A program made the translations under genes and the position numbers. Under the pieces are notes generated by a model, which searched no databases, was not told the DNA's origin, and was given only the letters and a program-made list of their open reading frames with translations. A DNA stretch of 64,000 bases from Ricinus communis (taxonomy: Eukaryota; Streptophyta; Magnoliopsida; Malpighiales; Euphorbiaceae): NCBI RefSeq assembly GCF_019578655.1, contig NC_063261.1, positions 1,922,001 to 1,986,000 of the forward strand, written 5' to 3'. This document shows positions 36,729 to 47,891 of the stretch, piece by piece; the first letter of the stretch is position 1; every line of letters starts with the position of its first letter.

Positions 36729-38986
36729 GACACCCAAACTCAAAACATCCAAATAAATACCAAAATACATAATTAACTTGTAAATAACATTATAAGGGTT
36801 TTAAATCCAAGCTGATACATATAATAAATATGGCCTAAAAATATTTCATAAAGAAAATATAATAAAAATTTTACCAAACTAGTATTAACGAGATCAATAT
36901 CTTTAACTTCATAAACGTATATTATTACATAATTGCAACATATATTTATAAACTTATGTAGTATCATAAGCTTAATATATATAAGTTAAATACATACAAG
37001 TACCTCAAATGCCCCTATACTCGAGATAACTCCTCTAGTCCATCTAATAATGCTAACCAATGCAGAAGGGAGCAATTCACATCTAATGCTATCAACAACT
37101 GCGCTATCTTGGAAAGAAAAAATATTGCCAAGGGATGAGCTGGCAACTCGATAAGCATTTAATTTACTAAACAATAGTATATTAGGCAAAAATTACCAAA
37201 GTTATATTAAGCACATATATCATATAATTAATTCACAAACAATTTCAAACTCAACAAATTCAATATTTCAACCAAACAAACAATTCCATTTTACATTAAT
37301 TTCCATAAAATTAGGATCGGACGACTTAATCTCATATTTTGTCGCATAATTCACGTTTTGATGGCTACCTGACGAGACTATCCGCCCGCCTCAGTCTCAC
37401 CATCTCACATACTCAGGTAGCTATTCGCCCGGCTCAGCTTTCCTGATTACACATGTATTAATCTGAAACTCATCCTTTCCCCAAATCACAATTAATTCAC
37501 TTCACTTCACAACACATCACGATCAATTCACAAAGTCTCAACTCAAGTAATATCTCAGCCAATTCATAATTCACAAGTATCAATTTATTCATTAACATAC
37601 AACAAGCCAAGAGCATAGTAAACACCAACTCAACCAACTATGAACATATCAAATAATCAAACATAGCGATTCCTTTCAATATACACAAAGTTTAGTCTAT
37701 TAAGTACTTGCAAAAATTTATAGGACAACAAGAGTGTCCTATTCCTCTCTTCTTACCACTTCTTTGCCCTTGGACACACTTATTCACATATTCAATACAA
37801 AGTACAATTCAATAACAATGCATATATATATATATATATAAAATATCCCAATTCACCAAATGATCATCTATACTTGATTTAATATGATGCATGAAATGAA
37901 TGATAACATGACATCGTGTTTATTTTTGTAGGCAACTTAAAGGTACTAAATTTAAAATTACGCCAGAACTTATATACAAATAATTAAAATCCCATATTTT
38001 CTAGAATCATACTTACATCTATATACAAACTTTATCAATAAGAATTACCTCAAAATCATTTATATAAAGAAATCTATGCTACTTTTTGTACAACTACTTT
38101 GATTCCCGTTTCAGCAGGGCAGTAAAACATTGTCTCTCGACCAACTAAATGGATCAATTTTCTATGAAAGTTTGTAGGTTTATAGATAACATCTTAAAGT
38201 TTCTATAGACACTAAATTCACTAAATTTAGACTTGTATAACTCAATTTATAGTCAAAATACTGAGACTGTTTTACATAGGTCAAAAATCAGCAACATGCA
38301 AGTATCTATAATTCATGTAATTAATCATCAAATAATATGTTTTTTCACAAAATTACACATGATTCATGCTATATCATGTCCTAATTACAGTATTACAAGT
38401 TCAAATCAAGTTTTTTCCAAATTACCCAAAAACCTAACTTAATCACTCAAATAGATAATTAAAGATAAACTCACCTCTATTAAGCTTCTTGCTCTTCAAT
38501 TAAATCTATCAATAATGAGACTTTCTCCAAACCTTAATTATTTTCTCTATTAAAAGCTTCAAATGATATTAATTAAGTTTGAGAAAAAGGGAAAAAAAGA
38601 ATAGAAGAATAAAGGAAGAAAAGGAAATGAAGTGGTGATGGTAGAGATACCCCACTCACCTTTTCATATTATTATTGTTATTATTATTATTGCCACTTAT
38701 CACTCTCTTTAAGGTGCCACTTGTCCTTATAACTTTCCTTCCCATACAACCCTCACTATAAATACTATCTATCTATTAACCTCTCACTCAAACTTATACT
38801 ACAAATAACTCCCCTAACTATCCTTACAATTTTGTCCTCCCTTAATTGAAATACCCATAAATTCTACGATACTCATATATCCTTTTACCACTTAATATAA
38901 TGAAAGGTGTTACACAAAATTATGATGCAAATGACATGTTTAACGATATGCTAATGCATATTATTTATTATTTAATGGCTGTGATA
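36729..38986 (-). repeat. Tekay-2 LTR, inverted copy
   Basis: Reverse complement of the Tekay-2 LTR over nearly its whole length. It opens with the reverse of the LTR end (AAACTCAAAACATCCAAATA) and closes with GGCTGTGATA, the reverse of the LTR start with one change. With 34516-36728 it forms an inverted repeat with almost no spacer. It differs from each plus-strand copy by scattered substitutions and small indels. Confidence 0.85.
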
Positions 38987-39155
38987 ATTCTTCCCCACTT
39001 AAGAAATTTCGTTTCTGAAATTAACTACTCACCACCAGTCATGTCAAATAAGTTCGGGTATTTATCCTTCATATGCTCCTCTACTTCCCAAGTTACTTCC
39101 TTAGGTGAATGTTGACTCCACTTCACTTTTACCATTGGAATTTCCTTGCTACTCA
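38987..39155 (-). pseudogene. Inverted polypurine tract and chromodomain end
   Basis: On the minus strand the sequence reads a chromodomain end with 'VKWSQHSPKEVTWEVEEHMK' and 'YPNLFDMTG', then a stop, then the AAATTTCTTAAGTGGGGAAG polypurine tract leading into the inverted LTR. It is homologous to 44940-45101 but has no internal stop there, so it derives from a less decayed copy than the plus-strand pol in this window. Confidence 0.75.
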
Positions 39156-39559
39156 ATTTTTTTCTTTCCAGGTTAGCCCAGTTGTAGATAGCTTTAGCTG
39201 TGCATTGCTCCCTTTTGCATCGGTTAGCATTATCAGGTGGGTGAGAGGAGTTATCTCGAGCATAGTGGCATTTTGGATACTTGTATGTATTTAACTTATG
39301 TATATTAGGCTTGCGATGCTACATAAGTTTATAAATATATGTTAGAATTATGTAATAATATACGTTTATAAAGTTAAAGATATTGATCTTGTTAATACTA
39401 GTTTGGTAAAATTTTTACTATATTTTCTTTATAAAATCTTTTAGGCCATATTTAATATGTGTATCAACTTAGCTTCGATTTAAAACACTTATAATGCTAT
39501 TTACAAGTTAATTACGTATTTTGATATTTATTTGGATGTTTTGAGTTTTGGGCATGACA
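39156..39559 (+). repeat. Tekay-2 LTR end, plus orientation
   Basis: Matches 46962-47363 of the 3' LTR and ends GGGCATGACA. It also overlaps about 280 bp already present at 36450-36728, so the inverted block is not a simple insertion into one LTR. No standard primer binding site follows; the next bases are GAACGGGGATTAGACC. Confidence 0.8.
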
Positions 39560-40286
39560 GAACGGGGATTAGACCATTGAGACATGAGAATGGGTATGAG
39601 TATGCATGTATGTGTTTGTGTTATGCTATTAGAAGTGTATGTGTTTGTGATATGTGAATGTAAATTAGAATTGTTAATATGTTGTAATGTACAAAATGCT
39701 TGTATGAATAAATTGATGGGAATAGAGGGGATTAAGATCACATCACGCAAGCATATAGTAATTATGCATAAAGCATTCATTACAGTAAAGTTTGTTAATG
39801 ATATAGGCATGGATGAACACTCCACTAGCCTAGTAGGTTTACATGAGTCAGTTCATGCACATCATGTTGAACAAGAACAGGTGGATGAAAATGAACCGAC
39901 ACAAGGAAGAGCTGATGGGTATGCTGAGCAAATAGCTGAAGGGTTAAGAAGATTAGCTCAACAGTAACAACATCCACCTCCATTGGACACACCTGCATTA
40001 GATGCAAGCTTTGGGAAGTTAAGAAAGCATGGGGGAAAAGAGTTTGAGGGGACAACTGATCCGATAGTAGTAGAGGAATGTGTCACGTGAGTTTTGTTTT
40101 ATCCCCAAACTTTGCCCAAGTGCAGCCTAGCTCACTTGATTCTCTCAAAGTCAATTACTCAAACGGAAGTATGCTTAAGAAAGTGGCACAAAGAAAGCAC
40201 AAGAGTTTTGGAAGTGTAAGCTTGTATATTCTATATCTCTCTATTTCTATCTCTCTATCTCTATTACAAATGAAGCATGGAGGGGG

Positions 40287-40294
40287 TATTTATA
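40287..40294 (-). promoter_or_regulatory. TATA box of the solo LTR
   Basis: The minus strand reads CCTATAAATACCCCC. It lies about 40 bp downstream, in minus sense, of the heat-shock-element cluster, the expected promoter spacing. Confidence 0.6.
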
Positions 40295-40335
40295 GGCATG
40301 GATGGCCACCATCCCCACCTCCTTAAAAGAATGTC

Positions 40336-40640
40336 CTAGAATACTAATTTTATCCATACAAGTCTAGAATATTCTAGAATAGCCTACATGTATCTAGAAT
40401 ATTCTAGAGTATTCTAGTATATACAAGAATTGTCCTCTCCCTTCTAGAATGTTCTAGAAGTATCTACACCCTTCTAGAATATTCTAGAAGTATCTACATC
40501 CTTTTAGATTGTTCTAGAAAATTCTAAATTATTATAGAGTGTTCTAGAAGGTTCTACACCTTTCTAGAGAGTTCTAGAGTATTCTAGAGAATTCTACACT
40601 AGTCTAGAGTGTTCTGGAGAATTCCGCACTACTCTAGCAC
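40336..40640. promoter_or_regulatory. Cluster of perfect heat-shock elements (nGAAnnTTCn)
   Basis: Repeats of the palindrome TTCTAGAA with 10-bp periodicity. Four-unit perfect arrays TTCnnGAAnnTTCnnGAA occur at 40442-40459 and 40472-40489. A three-unit array GAAnnTTCnnGAA is at 40367-40379, and further near-perfect arrays are at 40397-40414, 40512-40528, 40551-40568 and 40571-40600. Trimeric heat-shock factors bind arrays of alternating GAA and TTC units. More than a dozen units in 300 bp is exceptional. Confidence 0.8.
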
Positions 40641-41475
40641 TCTCGGTAAAAAAATTTGGATTTGAAGCTCCACGGTGTGACAAATGGCTGAAGTCTGTTG
40701 AAGGTGTGTTCACACAATTTAAAACCCAATCAATGATACAAATGAAAGTGAGGTATGCAACCTCCTTGTTCCTTGAAGATGCAAGAAACTGGTGGGAGAC
40801 AGTCTCGAGTAGCCAGGCATAACCATTGACCATGACATGGGAAGAATTCCTGAAGGAGTTCAAGGTGAAGTATATGCCACCAATATATCAAGAGAGGAAA
40901 AAGCTTGAATTCCTTGAATTGAAGCAAAATGAGATGTTTGTTGCCAACTATAAATTACAGTTTACAAGGTTATCCAAGTATGAACCAGAGGAAGTGGCAA
41001 CTGATGAACTAAAGAGAAATATATTTGAGAAGGGTTTGAGATTGGAGATAGAGAGAAGTTGGCAGTGCAACCACCTACCTTTATTGCTTTACAGGAAGCT
41101 GCAACAAGAGCAGAAGAAACATTCGTAGAAAGGAAGATAATGAAAGCAAAGAAAAAGAAGACAATTAGGACATTTACTCCATCTTTCTCTAAGGGTACCT
41201 TATTTACATCTAGGGGAGGATTGGGAAGTCAGTGAGGAGGTTTCAAAGGCAAGGGCAGTTATCAATCTAAAGGACCAAGTAGTATGACTTCGGGTAGAAG
41301 TGGAGGGTCAGTGAACGTACATAATATTTTTAGGTTTTCAGGTAGAGGGCATGCATCTGTTTGTGGCACTTGTGGAAGGACTCACTGAGGAGAGTGTTGG
41401 GGACCGAGAGTGCAGACTTATTATAGATGTGGGAAACCCGTGCATTATGCCAATGAGTGTACATCAGGCTGAGGA

Positions 41476-44400
41476 GCGACTAGTACCTATCATTCAGGGG
41501 ACATAGTAGTATTGGGGATAATGTAGTATCTACAGCGAGTGGTCGTGGAAGAGGTAGGGGAGGTAGAAATGGAGCTACAGTTGTATTTATCCAGACTGAA
41601 GATGTGAGTCAGTCCTTGCCACCAGCAAGAGTGTATGTGGTTACAAGGCATGAAACAACTACTTCTCCAAAGATAGTGACTGGTATAATTCCTATTTGTG
41701 GACATGATGCACATGTGTTAGTTGACCTAGGTCTACATGTTCATTCATTTCATGTGATTTTGCATTGAAAATGCATTGTGGCATAGAATATTTTGGGCAT
41801 GACATTTGTATTTCAATGCCTGCCGGAGGAGTATCCATTGTGAATATTATAGTTAGGGCTTGTTCTGTGATGATTTGTGATATTAACATGCCAATAGACC
41901 TGATTGTGATTAATTTGCGAGATTTTGATGTGATATTGGGAATGGATTGGCTGTCTAGAAATCATGTTACAGTTGATTGTTTAACAAAGGAAGTAAAAAT
42001 GGATATAGATGGGGAAATGAAAACTGTGTTTACAGGTGACAGGAAAATTATGCCTACATGTTTCATTTCTGCTACTACTGCTTTGCATTTAATGAAATTC
42101 GGGTGTGATGCTTATTTTGTGAATCTGGTAGACATTAAAATTGTTAGTCCAGGGATTTCAGAGGTACCGATAGTCAGAGATTTTCAAATGTATTTCCAAA
42201 GGAATTACCGGGGTTACCACCTCAGCGAGAGGTAGATTTTGAAATTGAAACTATTCCAGGAATTGCTCCTATTTCCATAGCACCTTACAGAATGGCACCA
42301 GCAGAGTTGCAAGAATTGAAGAAGCAACTTGAGGATTTATTAGAGAAGGGTTACATTTGACCTAGCATATCACTATGGGGAGCTCCAGTGTTGTTTGTGA
42401 AGAAAAAAGAAGGAAGTATGCGACTCTGCATTGATTACAGAAAGTTGAACCAAGTTACTATCAAGAATAAATATCCTTTACCTCGCATTAATGATTTGCT
42501 TGATCAACTCAGAAGGGCAGCTTTATTTTCCATAATTGACTTGAGATCCGAATATTGGCAATTAAGGGTTAGAGAGACTTCTATACCTAAAACAGCATTT
42601 CGGACATGATATGGTCATTATGAATTATTGTTATGCCATTTGGCTTGACTAACGCTCCTGCAACATTTATGTCCTTCATGAATAATATTTTCCAAGCATA
42701 TCTTGATCAATTTGTGATTGTGTTTATTAATAATATTATGATATACTCCGACAGTTTGGAAGAGCATGAACATTATTTGGGAACTACATTATAAATTCTG
42801 AGAGAAAAGCAGCTATATGGTAAGTTTAGTAAACATGGATTTTGGATGAATGACATTGCATTTTTAGGGCAATATTGTATCTGCACAGGGTGTTCGACCA
42901 AACCCTTCTAAAGTGAAGGTATTCAGGAGTGGGAATTACCGAAGAATATTTCGAAAGTTCGCAGTTTTCTGGGATTAGCTGGGGTACTATAGAAGATTTA
43001 TGAAGAACTTCTCCATTTTAGCCAAGCCATTGACTAATCTGTTGAAGAAACAAGTGACTTTCTAGTGGAATGATAAATATCAAGCAAGTTTTGAGGAGTT
43101 GAAAAATAGAAAGATTATAGCATTCGTACTTATATTACCTATGCAAGGAGGGGAATATGTAGTTTATACGGATGCTTCACTTAATGGTTTAGGTTATGTA
43201 TTGATGTAGAATGGAAGGGTTATTGCTTATGCCTCTAGACAACTCAGACCTCATGAAAAGAATTATCCTACACATGATTTAGAATTGTCTACAATTGTAC
43301 ATGCTTTGAAACTTGGAGACATTACCTTTACAGAGAGACATTTCATATATTCACTGACCACAAAAGCTTGCAATACATACTTACACAAAAAGAGTTGAAC
43401 CTTAGGCAACAGAGATGGATGGAATTGTTGAAGGAATATGATTATACCATTGATTATCACCCAGACAGAACAAACGTTGTGGTAGATGCACTTAGCAGGA
43501 AGACTCTAGAAAGAGTTATAGTATGATTTTATATTAGATGAATTCCTTAATTTCACTAAGAGCTTTGGATATGCATTTTTCAATAAAGAATGGGGTATTA
43601 TTGGCTACAATGAAGACTAGCCCCTAGATATTTAATGAGATCAAACAAGCACAAAGTAATGATGCATACTTGAAGAAGTTACAAAAGAAGGTGCAAGATG
43701 GTAAGACAAGTGGACTAGTGGAGAGAGATGATGGAATATGTGTCATGAAAACCAGGGTATACATACCTAATGTGGCAGAATTGAAACAGAAGATTCTCTG
43801 GGAGGCTTACAATTCTCCATATCCAATGCACGCAAGGAGTACGAAAATGTACAACAATTTGAAATCACATTACTGGTGGTCGGGCATGAAGAAGAAAGTT
43901 GTAGAATATATGGCTAAATGCCTAACTTATCAACAAGTAAAAGCAGAACATCAATCACCCGCAAGTAAATTACAATCTTTAACTATACCTGAATGGAAAT
44001 AGGAAAGAATTACTATTGATTTTGTTGTTGGTTTACCTTGCACTTATAGGAGAAATGATGCAATTTGGCTAATAATTGGTAGGTTGACAAAATCAGCACA
44101 CTTTATACCTATTTAACAGACTAATTTACTTGATAAGTTAGCCAACTTGTATGTGAAAGAAATTGTTAGGTTGCATGGTGTACCTATCTCTATTGTTTCA
44201 GATAGGGATCCTCGGTTTGCATCTCACTTCTAGAAGAGCTTACAAGCGGCAATGGGGACTAAATTACATTTCAATACTGCTTTTCATTCATAAATAGACG
44301 AGCAATCTGAGAGAACCATTCAAACTTTTGAGGACATGCTACGGGCTTGTGCATTAAAGTATAGTGGAAATTTGGATGAACAGGTACCACTTATAGAATT

Positions 44401-45062
44401 TGCTTATAATAATGGCTTTCATTCTAGTATTTGTATGCCACCATATGAAGCATTATATGGGATAAAGTGTAGAAGCCCAATATGTTGGGATGTAGAAGGG
44501 TTGAGACAAGTGGAGGCCCTAGAATTGTTCAAGGAACAATAGTACGAGTTATGAAACAGTGTATCAAGGCCGCACAAGATAGACAGAAAAGCCATGCAGA
44601 TAAACATAGAAGAGAGATTGAGTATAAAGTTGGGGAAAAGGTCTTCTTGAGAGTATCACCATGAAGGGGTATCCTTCGATTTGGTAAACATGGTAAACTG
44701 TGTCCTCGGTATATCAAGACATATGAGATTCTAGAGCGGGTTGGCTCTTTAGCTTATAGACTTGCATTACCTCTAGAGTTGGCTCAGGTATATAATGTTT
44801 TCCATGTTTCCATGCTTTAACGATATCGTTTTGATCTTAGCCATATTATCAAGACACCATAAATTGGAGTTTCAAAGAAACCCACATATGTGGAAGAACC
44901 AGTTGAGATACTAGATCGGCAAGTTAGAAAACTGAGAAGCAAGAAAATTCCTATGCTACAAGTGAACTGGAGTCAACATTGATCTAAGGAAGCAACTTGG
45001 AAAGTGGAGGAGCATATGAAGGATAAATACCCGAACTTATTTGACATGACTGGTGATGAGTA
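41476..45062 (+). pseudogene. Tekay-2 pol remnant with chromodomain
   Basis: Protease (41580-42180) shows 'DFDVILGMDWLSRNHVTVDC'. Reverse transcriptase (42260-42900) shows '[20 protein letters not shown]' and 'PFGLTNAPATF', but the catalytic Asp-Asp pair is Asn-Asn ('FINNIMIY', codons 42729-42734). RNase H is at 43020-43500. The integrase zinc domain (43790-43950) has 'YWWSGMKKKVVEYMAKCLTY', where the final Cys of CxxC is Tyr. The integrase core is at 43980-44560 and the C-terminal part at 44560-44830. A chromodomain (44880-45062) ends 'KDKYPNLFDM'. Many changes from the usual family residues are C-to-T or G-to-A. It cannot be active. Confidence 0.85.
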
Positions 45063-45101
45063 GTTAATTTCAGGGATGAAATTTCCTAAATGGGGAAGAA
45101 T

Positions 45102-47363
45102 TGTCACAGCCGTATTTTAAATAATAATTAATATACAGTAGCATATCATTAAACATGTCATTTGCATCATAATTTTGTGTAACACCTTTCACTATATTAA
45201 GTGGTAGAAGGATATATGAGTGTAGTAGAGTTTATAGGTATTTCTATTAAGTGAGGACAAAATCATAAGGATAGTTAGAGTAGTTATTTGTAGTATAAGT
45301 TTGAGCGAGGGGTTAATTGATTGATAGAATTTATAGTGAGGGTTGTGTGGGAAGGAAAGTTATAAGGACAAGTGGCACCTTAAAGAGAGTGATAAGTGGC
45401 AATAATAATAATAACATGAAAATATGAGTGGGGAATCTCTAACATCACCACTTCATTTCTTTTGCTTCCTTTCTTCTTCTATTCTTTTTCTCAAACTCCA
45501 TTAACATCATTTGAAGCTTTTGATAGAAAAGATAATTAAAGTTTGGAGAAAGTCTCATTGTTGATAGATTTAATTGAAGAGCAAGAAGCTTAATAGAGGT
45601 GAGTTTATCTTTAACTATCTATTTGAGTGATTAAGTTAGGTTCTTGGGTAATTTGGAAAAAACTTAATTTGAATATGTAGTACTCTAATTAGGACATAAT
45701 ATAGCATGAATCATGTGTAATTTTATGGAAAAACATATTATTCGGTGTTTGATTACATGAACTGTAGATATTTGCATATTGCTGATTTTTAACATGTGTA
45801 AAATAGTCTCGGTATTTTGACTATAACTTGAGTTATACAAATCCAAATTTAGTAAGTTTAGTATCTATGGAAACTATAAGATGTTATCTACAAGCTTGAG
45901 AAATTTCATGAGAAAATTCATCCATTTGATTGGTCTTTTGAGAGACAACTTTTTAATGCTCTACTGAAACGGGAATTGGAGCAGTTGTACTTCAATTATC
46001 ATAACTTTCTTTTTATTAATGATCTTGAGGTGATTCTTGTTGATACAGTTTATAAATGGATGTAAATATGATTCTGAAAAATATGAGATTTTATTATTTG
46101 TATATAATTTCTGGCATAATTTTAAATTTAGTACCTATAAGCTGCCTACAAAACAAACACACTGTCATGTTATCATTCATCTCATGCATCATATTAAATC
46201 AAGTATAAATGATCATTTAGTGAATTATGATATTTCTTAGGGAGATTGAGGACTTATATATATATAATTGAATTATACTTTGTATTGAATATGTGAATAG
46301 GTATGTCCAAGGGTACGGAAGTGGTAAGAAGAGAGGAATAGGACTACCTTGTTGTCCTATAAATTTTTGTAAGTATTTAATAGACTAAACTTTATGTATA
46401 TTGAGTAGGAATTGCTATTTTTTTTATTATTTGACATGTTCTTGGTTGATTGATTAATGTTTGCTATCCTCTTGACTTGTTTAGTGGTAATTAATAAATT
46501 GATACTTATGAATTATGAATTGGATGAGATATTATTTGAGTTGAAACTTTGTGAATTGATTGTGATGTGTTGTGAAGTGAAGTGAATTAATTCTTATTTG
46601 GGGAAAGGATGACTTTCGGATTGATACATGTGTGATCGGGAAAGCTGAGCAGGGCGGCTAGCTAACCGAGTATGTGAGATGGTGAAACTAAGCGGGACGG
46701 ATAGTCTCGCCAGGTAGCCACTGAAACGTGACTTATGTGAGGAAATGTGAGGTTAAGTCATCCAACCCTAATTTTATGGGAACTAATGTAAAATGGAATT
46801 GTTTGTTTAGTTGAGATATTGAATTGGTTGAGTTTGAAATTGTCTGTGAATTAATTATATGATTTATGTGCTTAATATAACTTTAGTAATTTTTGCCTAA
46901 TATACTATTGTTTAGTAAATTAAATGCTTATTGAGTTGCTAGCTCATCCCTTGGCAATATTTCTTTTCTTTCCAGGATAGCGGAGTTGTAGATAGTTTTA
47001 GCTTTGCATTGCTCCCTTTTGCATCGGTTAGCATTATCAGGTGGGCTAGAGGAGTTATCTCGATCATAGGGGCATTTGGGGTACTTGTGTGTATTTAACT
47101 TATGTATATTAAGATTGTGATGCTACATAAATTTATAAATATATGTTTGAATTATGTAATAAGATATGTTTATGAAGTTAAAGATATTGATCTCGTTAAT
47201 ACTAGTTTGGTAAAATTTTCACTATATTTTCTTTATGAAATATTTTTAGGCCATATTTAATATGTGTATCAACTTAACTTGGATTTAAAACCCTTATAAT
47301 ATTACTTATAAGTTAATTATGTATTTTGGTATTTATTTGGGTGTTTTGAGTCTTGGCCTGACA
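45102..47363 (+). repeat. 3' LTR of Tekay-2
   Basis: 2262 bp from TGTCACAGCC to GGCCTGACA, directly after the polypurine tract GGGGAAGAAT. It is the only complete plus-strand LTR of this family in the window. A shortened AAT run lies near 45400. Confidence 0.85.
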
Positions 47364-47891
47364 ATGTAAACTCTTGAGTTAATTGCACTTAAATTGGTCA
47401 AGTAATCCATTCTTTGCATGTGAATATAGTAAATAGTTTGACAAGTTTGACTTGGGTATAATCAGATGTGTATGATTTAGATTATTATTTCCTCATTACT
47501 CAATTGGCTTGCCTACATTTAGTGAGATATGATATTGATAAATAAAATAGGAAATTACATTATACATGCTTTATTGGAAGTAATTACAGAAATACCTCAG
47601 CTTTTTTCCCTTATATTTTTACTCTTCTTTCTTACTTTTCACGCTTTTTTATTCTTGCAACTTTTCACTTCTTCTTTCTTTCCCCTTTCTAACTTCCCAC
47701 TTCATCTTCTTTCCCCTATCTTCGCTCACAGTTAGTTTTTCTTTCTCATTTTCTTCATACTTCCTATTTTTTAGCTAGTTAACTGTTTTTGTATCTTTAT
47801 AAATGGTTTTCACTTATTCTTCTCCTATTTCTTCTAACATTCAATCTAGTTCTCAAATACTTTTAAATTTGAAGCAAAAAACTAAATCATA

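Larger units (their letters stand above)
40081..40682 (-). mobile_element. 602-bp solo LTR rich in heat-shock elements
   Basis: It begins TGTCACGTGAG and ends GGTGTGACA, so both ends obey TG...CA with a 6-bp inverted terminal match (TGTCAC/GTGACA). It is flanked by AATG on both sides (40077-40080 and 40683-40686). Removing it restores the interrupted gag frame. The minus strand gives promoter order: heat-shock elements (40640 down to 40336), then TATAAATA (40294-40287), then a pyrimidine/purine tract. It carries no coding region and no second copy is in the window, so it is a solo LTR or a very small LTR element. The layout resembles heat-activated copia LTRs such as ONSEN, but no sequence relationship is claimed. 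Confidence 0.75.
39560..41475 (+). pseudogene. Tekay-2 gag, split by a solo LTR
   Basis: The N-terminal part is at 39584-40080, with 'EGLRRLAQQ' then a stop and 'FGKLRKHGGKEFEGTTDPI'. The core gag resumes after the insertion at 40683 with 'WLKSVEGVFTQFKTQ', 'SLFLEDARNWWETV', 'MTWEEFLKEFKVKYMPP' and 'LQFTRLSKYEPEEV'. A zinc knuckle at 41419-41460 reads 'YYRCGKPVHYANEC', with its first Cys changed to Tyr. Removing 40081-40682 plus one copy of the duplicated AATG restores the frame from 'DPIVVEE' into 'WLKSVEG'. Other stops remain. Confidence 0.8.
34516..47363 (+). mobile_element. Tekay-2: rearranged chromovirus with internal LTR palindrome
   Basis: Plus-strand chromovirus. Order: LTR copy 34516-36728, inverted LTR plus pol end 36729-39155, a second partial plus-strand LTR end 39156-39559, gag 39560-41475 (split by a 602-bp solo LTR), pol with chromodomain 41476-45062, polypurine tract, 3' LTR 45102-47363. 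The LTR starts TGTCACAGCC and ends CTGACA or ATGACA. No clean target duplication flanks it: ATATG lies before 34516 and ATGTA after 47363, though an ATGTA lies 4 bp before the left LTR. Confidence 0.8.

Noticed and set aside
39584..39690. Cys/Val-rich N-terminus of the 127-codon frame as a separate secreted protein
   Set aside because: The frame runs on into recognisable gag; the start is leader sequence after the LTR.
40336..40640. Regular palindromic repeats resembling a satellite or CRISPR-like array
   Set aside because: The spacers are not unique protospacer-like units, the host is a plant, and the repeats fit heat-shock elements in an LTR.
47364..47891. Possible left terminal inverted repeat of the MULE
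   Set aside because: Compared by eye with 58300-58700 in inverse sense; only short AT-rich matches that are expected by chance.
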